From Clavibacter michiganensis subsp. insidiosus (GTDB lineage: Bacteria > Actinomycetota > Actinomycetes > Actinomycetales > Microbacteriaceae): a stretch of 64,000 bases of DNA. This document shows, one piece after another, positions 1 to 6,542 of this stretch. How positions within the stretch are numbered: the first letter of the stretch is position 1; each line of letters begins with the position of its first letter. The notes below the pieces were generated by a model. That model was not told the DNA's origin, ran no database searches, and was given only the letters and a program-made list of their open reading frames with translations. The translations under genes and the position numbers were made by a program. Where the stretch lies: contig NZ_MZMO01000001.1 of the NCBI RefSeq assembly GCF_002240565.1, forward strand, positions 124,001 to 188,000. The letters are read 5' to 3'.

Positions 1-498
1 CCCGACGTGGTGGTGCTCGACGTGCGGCTGCCCGACGGATCCGGCGTGGACGCCTGCCGCCGCATCCGCTCGCGCCACCCGGGTCTGCCGTGCCTCATGC
101 TCACGGCGTTCGACGACGACTCCGCGCTCGAGGCCGCCGTGCTGGCGGGCGCGCAGGGCTGGCTGCTCAAGGACATCCGCGGCGCCGGCCTCGTCGACGC
201 GATCCGCCGGGTCGCCGCGGGCGGGCAGCTCATGGACCGCGAGGTGGTGCGGCGGGCGCGCGCCCGGATCCTCGCGCCGGCGGCCCCCGCGGGCGAGCCG
301 CACCTGACCCTGCGCGAGGGCCAGATCCTCGCGCTCATCACCGAGGGGCTCACCAACCGGCAGATCGGCGAGCGCCTCGGCCTCGCGGAGAAGACCGTGA
401 AGAACTACGTCTCCGGTCTGCTGGAGAAGATCGGCGTCGAGCGCCGCACGCAGGCGGCCGTGTACGGGATGACGCACCCGCGGCGGCCGGGGGCCTGA
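1..498 (+). CDS. DevR/DosR-type response regulator, 5' end outside window
   Basis: Partial gene: the frame is already open at base 1. The receiver part begins at the phosphoacceptor strand (LDVRLPDGSG, Asp encoded at 19-21) and continues to the conserved Lys of LLKDIRG. A NarL/LuxR helix-turn-helix follows, with LTNRQIGERLGLAEKTVKNY and then a VERRTQAAVYG end. This C-terminus matches mycobacterial DevR/DosR as I remember it more closely than generic NarL proteins. DevR/DosR activates hypoxia and redox genes by binding paired 20-bp boxes. Candidate targets are next door: acetate kinase, phosphoketolase and a DoxX protein, with GGGRC-N4-GTCCC-like boxes in their promoters. Its kinase is not in the window. 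Confidence 0.88.
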   Translation, partial: PDVVVLDVRLPDGSGVDACRRIRSRHPGLPCLMLTAFDDDSALEAAVLAGAQGWLLKDIRGAGLVDAIRRVAAGGQLMDREVVRRARARILAPAAPAGEPHLTLREGQILALITEGLTNRQIGERLGLAEKTVKNYVSGLLEKIGVERRTQAAVYGMTHPRRPGA

Positions 499-525
499 CG
501 ACGGCCGACGCCCACGGCCGCGCTA

Positions 526-870
526 TCAGTCGTTCTTGTCCACTCCCTCCCACCAGCGCGGCTCAACTTCACAGTCGAGACAGACCTGATTGGGTACGTG
601 GCTCGTGCCGTTGAGGAGCCGGATGCCCGTGACCGTTGCGGTGCCATGTGTGTTCGTATTGGGGTCAAAAAGTTCAATTGCGGACCCAATGGGCAGAGGC
701 AGGCGCCCATCCAACCACGCCACCTGGCGCGAGCGAGTCAAGTCGAGTACAAGGGTCTTATCATTTAGGGCCCACTCGGGGGCAACTCCATCTTCATACT
801 TGCCTTGACTGTAGACCTCGAAACGAGAGCCTGTCGCGAATTCCGGAGCAGAGTGGAGAAAGTAGCGCAC
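526..870 (-). CDS. hypothetical protein, 114 aa
   Basis: Unrecognised soluble protein in a lower-GC patch. It starts at a GTG (868-870), the only start codon after an upstream in-frame stop. It has no signal peptide, membrane segment or cysteine pattern. It is rich in W/Y/F and contains a central LVLDLTRSRQVAWLDGRLPL stretch that reads like a beta-rich fold. Codon use is less biased than in the neighbours, suggesting transfer. It overlaps nothing convincing on the other strand if the convergent gene starts at 904. Confidence 0.45.
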   Translation of the reverse strand: MRYFLHSAPEFATGSRFEVYSQGKYEDGVAPEWALNDKTLVLDLTRSRQVAWLDGRLPLPIGSAIELFDPNTNTHGTATVTGIRLLNGTSHVPNQVCLDCEVEPRWWEGVDKND

Positions 871-903
871 GCGACGAGGGACACCACTTACCCCAGGAGC
901 AGT

Positions 904-1308
904 ATGCGCTTACTGCGCATGATGGATTATGAGGCTATGCCGGTAGGCTCCACGGGGACTATTGACGATCAAGGCTCCGCAGCACAAGTACACCGCGCGG
1001 AGAAGCGCCTGTATGTGATCAGGCGCCACTTTGAAGGCAGTTGGATGCGGAGGGTTTGGGTACGAGGAGCGGGCTCAGGGTGGCGAGTCGCCAAAGAAGA
1101 GCAGCTGATCCCAGTTCACTACTCCGATGATTTTCAGGAAGCGATCAATGACGGCATAGCGCTCAGCCGATTGACGACGGGATGGAGTCACGCTGAGGGA
1201 CTTTCAGCCCATCTCGCTGTTTGCGAAGATGCGCGGCAAAGCGGTCAGGCAGCGCCGAGATCTAATCGCACCGAGCGGGAGCGAAGCATGGCGAACGTCG
1301 TGCAGTAG
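904..1308 (+). CDS. hypothetical protein, ~134 aa
   Basis: Unrecognised protein starting at ATG 904 behind AGGAG at 895-899; an upstream in-frame start at 805 would overlap the opposite gene. The sequence is mixed and charged (YVIRRHFEGSWMRRVWV, then EEQLIPVHYSDDFQEAINDG) without transmembrane segments. Base composition is lower in GC than the chromosome average, as in the rest of 500-1750. The 3' end overlaps the 3' end of the convergent PIN gene. It could be a real accessory gene or a fortuitous reading frame. Confidence 0.35.
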   Translation: MRLLRMMDYEAMPVGSTGTIDDQGSAAQVHRAEKRLYVIRRHFEGSWMRRVWVRGAGSGWRVAKEEQLIPVHYSDDFQEAINDGIALSRLTTGWSHAEGLSAHLAVCEDARQSGQAAPRSNRTERERSMANVVQ

Positions 1309-1729
1309 GGAACGCCGAGGGCTCGGCATGCGTTGGGGATGAGTATGCGCTTCCGCGCATTCGCCTGATCTCGTGCGTGACGACGGTGTGGCCATGCGCA
1401 GCGGCATGAGCGACGAGGTAGTAGTCGGCCACATCCAGGAACTCGTCGACTGCCGCCTGGGTGAACTGACCGCTACTTGCCCAGGTCGCGAGCTCTGCAA
1501 GCTTCAGAGCCGTCTGCTGATCCGCGGACTCGAACATGTCGGGGTGAGCGCGGGCCCATCCGGCCAGTTCGTCGGCTCCGGCGACAAGTTCGTCGTTGAC
1601 CTCCTCGATGCTTCCGATCACGCCGGCGTCTGCGTCGGCCTCGAGCCAGTCCCAGAAGCCTGGCGCGAGATCAAAGGCGTAGTACCTGTTCTTGGCCTCG
1701 ATGAAGACGTTGGTGTCGAGGAGGTACAT
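1245..1729 (-). pseudogene. DUF4411-type PIN-domain toxin, frameshifted near the C-terminus
   Basis: The N-terminal part matches the PIN/DUF4411 family (VapC-like RNase toxins): YLLDTNVFIEAKNRYY with the first catalytic Asp, an acidic SIEEVNDEL, DVADYYLVAHA with a second Asp, then VVTHE. After VTHEIRR the annotated frame becomes Ser/Pro-rich noise and ends at 1262. The frame two bases further on reads KRILIPNACRALGVPY..TFAMLR, the family's expected C-terminal block, to a stop at 1245-1247. One base missing around 1348-1362 explains this. The start ATG overlaps the stop of the HTH-ImmA gene, so the pair is translationally coupled as in COG2856/DUF4411 toxin-antitoxin loci. The acidic residues lie before the shift, so partial activity is possible. 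Confidence 0.75.
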
Positions 1730-2886
1730 CACGCGACTCCCAACTCGTCAGCGAGCTTCCCGAACGTCTCGGGCTTCGCTGTCCCAAGAAGCCGGTAGGC
1801 CTCTCCATAGGTGGTCCGGCCGCCTCGGGCATCGGCGACGACAGCACGCGCGAACCTGCGACCTAGACGCAAAGGCTGCGTCTTGTAGAAGTTTCCCCCG
1901 CTGATTCCGTCCTTCGCTTTCCTTGCGAACTCCTGCACCCTGGCGAGCTCTTCCCGGTACCACATCCGGTAATCCTCCCGCCCGATGAGCTGCGTGTCGT
2001 GGAGGCGACGCAGCACCACGAGCGTGCTCACCCGGTAGAGGACAGCGAGTCGCTGAAGCTCGCTAGCGTCGGCTACACCTCTGAACACTCCAGGGAGCGT
2101 CGCCTGAGGTACCAAGACCTCGGCGGCGATCTGATTGCACCACCGTTCGTGCTCGTCGTGATCGAGGCGATCTACGCCCGCGTCAGAGAGCGCGGATTCC
2201 CCGGCTGCGATGTGGGCCAGTTCATGCACGATCGTGAAGATCTGCGCTGCCTTCGCGTCCGCGGCATTGATGAAGATCAGAGGTGCGAAGTCGTCGACGA
2301 GAGCGAATCCGCCGAACTCGACGGGATCCAGCACCCGGTGCGTATCAGCACCGACCACCCCGTTGACGGATACAAGCACGCCCGCGTCCTCGATGAGGTC
2401 GATGAGCTGCCGGAACGCCGCCTCCCAACTTCCGAACGCGCTTCGCCGATCCATGCCGAAGCCGATGGCATCTCGAATGCGTTCGGCAACCGGCTCGACT
2501 GGGTCGCCCACGGACGCGGAACCAACGAGTGGAACAGGCTCGAGACCATGCGCGACGGCGAAGTCGCGGAACCACGCCTGGCGGCGCTGACACAGGTAGA
2601 TCGTGTCTCGAAGGTCGGGAGACAGATCCTCGCGCTGCGCGTCACCGCGAGTCCGGAAATCGGGGATCGGGATGGGCTCCGCGGGAGGAGTTTCGAGCAT
2701 GAGATAGCCGAACGGCACATGGGCGGCGTGAGCGAAAGACTGCAACTGCTGGAGAGTCGGTGCGGGATCGGCGACCAACCACTGCTCGAACCGCGGGAAT
2801 CGGCCGTGAACCGTGTCCTCGCCCCACCCGGCACGCTTGACTGCCCAGCGCAGAACCTCCGCGCTCACTGGGATGCGGACGCTCAT
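1729..2886 (-). CDS. HTH - ImmA/IrrE-family protein, antitoxin partner of the PIN gene
   Basis: 385 aa protein of the COG2856 type. An N-terminal DNA-binding segment covers about residues 1-60 (SAEVLRWAVKRAGW and TLQQLQSFAHAAHVPFGYLML). A zincin-like domain follows with the metallopeptidase motif HELAHIAAG near residue 240 and a C-terminal region ending GTAKPETFGKLADELGVA. Proteins with this layout are encoded immediately upstream of DUF4411 PIN toxins and are thought to act as antitoxin/autoregulator; whether the HExxH site cleaves anything is unknown. Its stop overlaps the toxin start. The upstream 40 bp hold no clear palindrome I can assign as operator. Confidence 0.85.
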   Translation of the reverse strand: MSVRIPVSAEVLRWAVKRAGWGEDTVHGRFPRFEQWLVADPAPTLQQLQSFAHAAHVPFGYLMLETPPAEPIPIPDFRTRGDAQREDLSPDLRDTIYLCQRRQAWFRDFAVAHGLEPVPLVGSASVGDPVEPVAERIRDAIGFGMDRRSAFGSWEAAFRQLIDLIEDAGVLVSVNGVVGADTHRVLDPVEFGGFALVDDFAPLIFINAADAKAAQIFTIVHELAHIAAGESALSDAGVDRLDHDEHERWCNQIAAEVLVPQATLPGVFRGVADASELQRLAVLYRVSTLVVLRRLHDTQLIGREDYRMWYREELARVQEFARKAKDGISGGNFYKTQPLRLGRRFARAVVADARGGRTTYGEAYRLLGTAKPETFGKLADELGVA

Positions 2887-3199
2887 CGCGTCCCCCTTTC
2901 CAGCTCACAACGCGTTCGTCACATCGTAGGCGGACCGTGCGACAAACAGCCCGGCCACCTGTCTCGGCAGCCGATCCCTCGTCGGACGCCACTCCCTGCA
3001 GAACGTCGCCTTCACCGTCGGCGAATGGGTCGGCGAGCACCAGCACGTGATCGCCGACCACCGCCGCCGCTTCGACGCCGCGGCGGCGCCTGCACCCGGG
3101 TCCGCCTGATCTCGGCTCCACGAGCGTGATCGGGCTCCCGCACACGCACGACGACGGGCCGGGACCCTCGGGGATCCCGGCCCTCCCGTGCGGAGCGCG
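2887..3199. other. intergenic stretch with a possible 3' gene remnant
   Basis: The plus strand at about 2969-3112 reads without stop in one frame and ends in a protein-like segment (NVAFTVGEWVGEHQHVIADH, then RRRFDAAAA) with normal chromosomal codon bias, but no start or complete domain is visible. It may be the 3' tail of a gene whose front was removed when the toxin-antitoxin patch inserted. 3157-3184 is a hairpin listed separately. Confidence 0.25.
3157..3184 (-). terminator. hairpin downstream of the doxX-like gene
   Basis: Perfect 9-bp arms (GGGCCGGGA at 3157-3165, TCCCGGCCC at 3176-3184) around a 10-nt loop, 15 bp beyond the stop of the minus-strand DoxX gene. It has no T-run, as is usual in actinobacteria. 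Confidence 0.6.
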
Positions 3200-3799
3200 C
3201 TACACGAGCCAGCGCTGCGACCGCACGATCGGCAGCCGGCGCCAGGCCCGGCCGAGCCCGAAGGTGTCGCCGGCCGACAGGTACGCGACGACGATCAGGG
3301 CCAGCGCGTAGACGATGTGGTAGTCGACGAGCGGGTTGGTCGAGGCGGCGTTCGCGGCGAACGGCCACTCGGCGAGGTACATCAGCAGCATGACGCCGGT
3401 GCCGACGACGGCGCTGACGCGCAGGCCGATGCCGAGGATCACGGCGAGCCCGGTGCCGAGCATCGCGAGCATGAAGAGCACGTCCACGAGGGGGTTCGCG
3501 AGCCCGGCGAAGAACGGCGCGAGCGGACCCGTGACGGCCGGGCTGGTGAGGAACCCCTGGGCGGGAGTGCCGCCGTTGACCCAGGCGCGCTCCACCGGGG
3601 TGGAGAAGCCGAGGCCGAAGGTCTTGTCGAGGAAGGCCCAGAGGAAGACGAAGCCGGTCGCGATCCGGAGCACGGCGAGCGCGACGCGGCCCCGCTCCGT
3701 GGTGACGCGGGTGCGCTCGTCGACGGCGAGGACGGGGGCGGCGGCGCTCGTGGTCCGTCCCGCCCCGGCTGCGGTGGTGGTGACGGTGTGGGCGGTCAT
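3200..3799 (-). CDS. DoxX-family membrane protein
   Basis: 199 aa. After a 40-residue Thr/Ala-rich cytoplasmic lead there are four hydrophobic segments: VALAVLRIATGFVFLWAF, NPLVDVLFMLAMLGTGLAVI, VSAVVGTGVMLLMYLA and VDYHIVYALALIVVAYLS. This is the DoxX/TQO-small-subunit layout. Such proteins sit in electron-transfer and redox-stress contexts; the exact substrate here is unknown. ATG is preceded by GGGGAACG. It was originally divergent from ackA, with one DosR-like box between them. IS481 copy 1 now separates the two, leaving only about 85 bp of native upstream DNA and half of the box. Confidence 0.85.
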   Translation of the reverse strand: MTAHTVTTTAAGAGRTTSAAAPVLAVDERTRVTTERGRVALAVLRIATGFVFLWAFLDKTFGLGFSTPVERAWVNGGTPAQGFLTSPAVTGPLAPFFAGLANPLVDVLFMLAMLGTGLAVILGIGLRVSAVVGTGVMLLMYLAEWPFAANAASTNPLVDYHIVYALALIVVAYLSAGDTFGLGRAWRRLPIVRSQRWLV

Positions 3800-3874
3800 G
3801 GTCGTTCCCCTTCGGCTGGTCCGGGCGGTGGTGCCCGGTGGATCCAGGCTCGTCGCTGCGGGCTCCCGTCGGCA

Positions 3875-3884
3875 GGGCCCTAGG
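3875..3884. promoter_or_regulatory. left half of a DosR-like box split by IS481
   Basis: GGGCC-CTAG-G at 3875-3884, where CCTAGG (3879-3884) is the target duplication. Rejoined to the sequence right of the IS (TCCC at 4959-4962) it gives GGGCC-CTAG-GTCCC. The box upstream of the phosphoketolase gene is GGGCC-TTCG-GTCCC, and the mycobacterial DosR core is GGGAC-N4-GTCCC. Confidence 0.6.
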
Positions 3885-4952
3885 TGTACTGAGTCATGAC
3901 GTTGGTGACACTCGGGCCGCGGGCGTCAGCCCGTGGCTCGAGTGGATTCGTTCAGTGTTGTAGTGCTGGATCCACGGATCAAGGGCGTCGGTTCTGGCTT
4001 GGTTGCTGGTGAAGGGTTGCCGGTAGGCCCACTCGGTCGCGAGGGTGCGGTTGAAGCGTTCGACCTTGCCGTTCTGCCAGGGGCAGTGCGGGCGGATGAA
4101 CTTCTGCCTCGCACCGAGCTGCGTGACCGCGTTCTGGAACGCGGCCGAGTGCCGGTAGGCGAACGCGTGGTCCGTCAGGACCCGTTCGATGCGGGTGATG
4201 CCGTGCTCGGCGAAGTACGCCGCGGCCCGGGTCAGGAACCCTGCCGCGGTCACGCCCTTCTCGTCCGGGTGGATCTCCGCGTAGGCGAGGCGGGTGTGGT
4301 CATCGACCACGGCGTGGACGTAATCGAACCCGATCCCACGACCACGAACCTGTTCGCTGCGGCCATGCGCCCGCCAGCCGCCGCCGTCCGGGATCCGGCC
4401 GAGCTTCTTCACGTCGACGTGGATCAGGTCGCCGGGATGCTCATGCTCGTACCGGTTTGCCGTCGACCGGGATGCCCGGATCACGGCCCCGGTGACGGGG
4501 TCCAACCATGCCAACGGCGGTGCCCCGTGCCGCCGCAGGATGCGGGAGATCGTGCGGGCTGGAACACCGGTCACCGGCGCCAACCGGGCAGGACCTGATC
4601 GCAATCGGGTCCTCGCTTCCACGACGGCTCGTTCTCGTTCCGGGCTCGTCCTCGTCGGCACCCGTCTCGGCCTCGAGGACCGGTCCGACAAGCCTTCGAA
4701 GCCCTCGGACCGGAACCGATTCACCCACCGATGCGCGCACTGACGCGACACACCGAGTTCGCGCGCGACATGCGAGACCGGCCGACGATCCTCGACCACC
4801 CGCCGCACGAGGAGAACCCTCCCGTGAACCGTCAGACGAGCATTAGCGTGGGACATCGAGGCCTCCTGGCAGTGGCAGAACTAGACAGCTCCATCAAGCC
4901 AGGAGGCCTCCTCACACGCCCCGAAGTGTCACCAACGTCATGGCCGGGTACA
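3885..4952 (-). mobile_element. IS481-family element, copy 1 (1068 bp)
   Basis: Complete element. The ends are imperfect inverted repeats beginning TGTAC and sharing ACGTTGGTGACACT about 15 bp in. It is flanked by a 6-bp duplication CCTAGG (3879-3884 and 4953-4958), the NCTAGN target type known for IS481. It carries one transposase gene on the minus strand. The same 1068-bp unit occurs at 50199 and 53640. It lies between the DoxX and acetate kinase genes, inside a regulatory box. Confidence 0.95.
3894..4856 (-). CDS. IS481-family DDE transposase (copy 1)
   Basis: 320 aa. N-terminal helix-turn-helix (RRPVSHVARELGVSRQCAHR, residues ~24-43), then an rve-type catalytic core with Asp in IHVDVKK (~148), Asp in LTDHAF (~229) and Glu in NGKVERFNR (~266). 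This copy, like copy 2, has His after the second Asp where copy 3 has the family-typical Asn. It ends one codon later than the other copies because of a base change next to the stop. ATG lies 5 nt after AGGAGG, which is buried in a 13-bp stem. Confidence 0.93.
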   Translation of the reverse strand: MSHANARLTVHGRVLLVRRVVEDRRPVSHVARELGVSRQCAHRWVNRFRSEGFEGLSDRSSRPRRVPTRTSPERERAVVEARTRLRSGPARLAPVTGVPARTISRILRRHGAPPLAWLDPVTGAVIRASRSTANRYEHEHPGDLIHVDVKKLGRIPDGGGWRAHGRSEQVRGRGIGFDYVHAVVDDHTRLAYAEIHPDEKGVTAAGFLTRAAAYFAEHGITRIERVLTDHAFAYRHSAAFQNAVTQLGARQKFIRPHCPWQNGKVERFNRTLATEWAYRQPFTSNQARTDALDPWIQHYNTERIHSSHGLTPAARVSPTS

Positions 4953-4983
4953 CCTAGGTCCCGCGACGCGCGAGTGCCTCCGG

Positions 4984-4997
4984 GGGACGTTCGCCCC
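4984..4997 (+). promoter_or_regulatory. DosR-like box upstream of ackA
   Basis: GGGAC-GTTC-GCCCC, ending 36 nt before the ackA ATG. A matching box (GGGAC-CTTC-GCCCC) ends exactly 36 nt before the phosphoketolase ATG. Confidence 0.5.
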
Positions 4998-5032
4998 TGC
5001 CGCGCGCGCCCGCGGATCCGCAGGGTCGACCC

Positions 5033-6187
5033 ATGCCCTCCGATCCCGCCTCCGCACCCGCCGCGTCCGTCCTCGTCCTCAACGCCGGCTCCTCCTCGCT
5101 CAAGCACCGGCTCGTGGATCCCGTCACGGGCGCCGCGCGCGCGTCCGGCACCGTGGAGCGCATCGGCGAGCCCGGCGGTGACGCGCCCGACCACGAGTCC
5201 GCCGTGCGCATCGCCCTCGATCGCGTCCAGGCCGCGCACCTGCCGCCGCCCCTCGCGGTCGGCCACCGCGTGGTGCACGGCGGATCCCTGTTCGACCGCG
5301 CCGTCGTGGTCGACGCCGACGTGGAGCGCGCCATCGACGAGCTCTCCGCCCTCGCGCCCCTGCACAACCCCGCGAACCTCGCCGGGATCCGCGCCGCCCG
5401 CGCCGTGCTGCCCGACGTGCCGCACGTCGCCGTCTTCGACACCGCGTTCCACCGCACGATCCCCGAGGCCGCCTCCACCTACGCGATCGACGCCGACCTC
5501 GCCGCGCGCTTCGGGATCCGCCGCTATGGCTTCCACGGCACCTCGCACCAATTCGTCTCGCGCGCGGCCGCCGCCTTCCTCGGGAAGCCGCTCGAGGAGA
5601 CCCGCATGATCGTGCTGCACATCGGCAACGGCGCCTCCGCCTGCGCGATCGACGGCGGCCGCTCCATCGAGACCTCGATGGGCCTGACGCCGCTCGAGGG
5701 GCTCGTGATGGGCACGCGCTCGGGCGACATCGACCCGGCCGTGCTCTTCCACCTGCACCGCCAGGCGGGCCTCGGGTTCGACGAGCTGGAGGCGCTGCTC
5801 AACCGGGGCAGCGGGCTGCTCGGGCTCACCGGATCCAGCGACATGCGCGACGTGCAGGCCGCCGAGCTCGACGGCGACCCGCGCGCGGCGCTCGCGCTGG
5901 AGGTCTACCGGCACCGGATCCGCCGCTACGTCGGCGCCTACATGGCCGAGCTCGGCGGCCTCGACGCGGTGGTCTTCACCGCGGGCGTCGGCGAGCACGA
6001 CTCCCTGCTGCGCCGCCGCAGCCTCGCCGGCCTCGAGCACCTCGGCATCCAGGTGGATCCCGACCGCAACGAGCTCGCCTCCACCCACGCCCGCCGCATC
6101 TCCCCGGAGGGCTCGCCCGTCGCGGTGCTGGTCGTGCCGACGGACGAGGAGTGGGAGATCGCGCGGCAGGCGGCGGAGGTCATCTGA
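5033..6187 (+). CDS. ackA: acetate kinase
   Basis: 384 aa, slightly shorter than typical AckA. It converts acetyl phosphate + ADP to acetate + ATP in the cytoplasm. Family landmarks are in order: VLNAGSSSLK (~14-23), VGHRVVHGG (~78), HNPAN, FDTAFH, YGFHGTSHQFV (~166-176), VLHIGNGASA (~196), MGTRSGDIDP and TAGVGEHD. With the phosphoketolase 350 bp downstream it makes a short route from pentose/fructose phosphates through acetyl phosphate to ATP and acetate, useful when respiration is limited. The gene now lies 80 bp from an IS481 insertion that removed the upstream member of its pair of DosR-like boxes. Confidence 0.96.
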   Translation: MPSDPASAPAASVLVLNAGSSSLKHRLVDPVTGAARASGTVERIGEPGGDAPDHESAVRIALDRVQAAHLPPPLAVGHRVVHGGSLFDRAVVVDADVERAIDELSALAPLHNPANLAGIRAARAVLPDVPHVAVFDTAFHRTIPEAASTYAIDADLAARFGIRRYGFHGTSHQFVSRAAAAFLGKPLEETRMIVLHIGNGASACAIDGGRSIETSMGLTPLEGLVMGTRSGDIDPAVLFHLHRQAGLGFDELEALLNRGSGLLGLTGSSDMRDVQAAELDGDPRAALALEVYRHRIRRYVGAYMAELGGLDAVVFTAGVGEHDSLLRRRSLAGLEHLGIQVDPDRNELASTHARRISPEGSPVAVLVVPTDEEWEIARQAAEVI

Positions 6188-6210
6188 GCTGCGCGACCTC
6201 GGCCCGCGCG

Positions 6211-6396
6211 CTACTCCCCCGCCCGCTCCCGCTGCGCCCGCGTGCGGTGCGTGTCGCACTCGACGTCGTGGACGCCCGGCGGGAGCGGCGCGATGAGCTC
6301 GCCGCGGCGCATCAGGCGCGCGCGGGTCTGCCGCTTGAGCAGGTCCCAGTGGGCGGTGTCCATCGTGTGGGCGGCGTGCATGGTGCGGGCGGTCAT
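6211..6396 (-). CDS. small protein between ackA and phosphoketolase genes, 61 aa
   Basis: ATG at 6396 preceded by GAGG with good spacing; a longer frame to 6522 has poor coding character. It is a charged small protein with a central [20 protein letters not shown] and His-rich ends ([22 protein letters not shown]). No signal peptide or membrane segment. It is divergent from the phosphoketolase gene and shares its intergenic pair of DosR-like boxes, so it is probably co-regulated with it. Function not recognised. Confidence 0.6.
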   Translation of the reverse strand: MTARTMHAAHTMDTAHWDLLKRQTRARLMRRGELIAPLPPGVHDVECDTHRTRAQRERAGE

Positions 6397-6456
6397 GTCG
6401 TCCTCGTGTCCTTGGTCGTGTGAGGCCAGGCAACCGCGGGCCCACGCGCGCCGACA

Positions 6457-6470
6457 GGGCCTTCGGTCCC
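6457..6470. promoter_or_regulatory. DosR-like box 1 between the small gene and xfp
   Basis: GGGCC-TTCG-GTCCC (6457-6470). It has the same arms and spacing as the reconstructed box disrupted by IS481 copy 1 upstream of ackA. It is followed 23 bp later by box 2. Confidence 0.55.
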
Positions 6471-6493
6471 GCGGTCCGGCCGACCACCGCCGC

Positions 6494-6507
6494 GGGACCT
6501 TCGCCCC
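6494..6507. promoter_or_regulatory. DosR-like box 2 upstream of xfp
   Basis: GGGAC-CTTC-GCCCC, ending 36 nt before the phosphoketolase ATG, the same offset as the proximal box upstream of ackA. Paired boxes about two helical turns apart are the arrangement bound cooperatively by DosR dimers. Confidence 0.5.
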
Positions 6508-6542
6508 TCCCCCGCGGCGCACCCCGAGACGAGCCTGGATCC

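Noticed and set aside
1999..3129. 376-codon plus-strand frame opposite the ImmA/IrrE gene
   Set aside because: Antisense shadow with no SD or domain. Only its far 3' part, in a different frame, looks weakly like a gene remnant.
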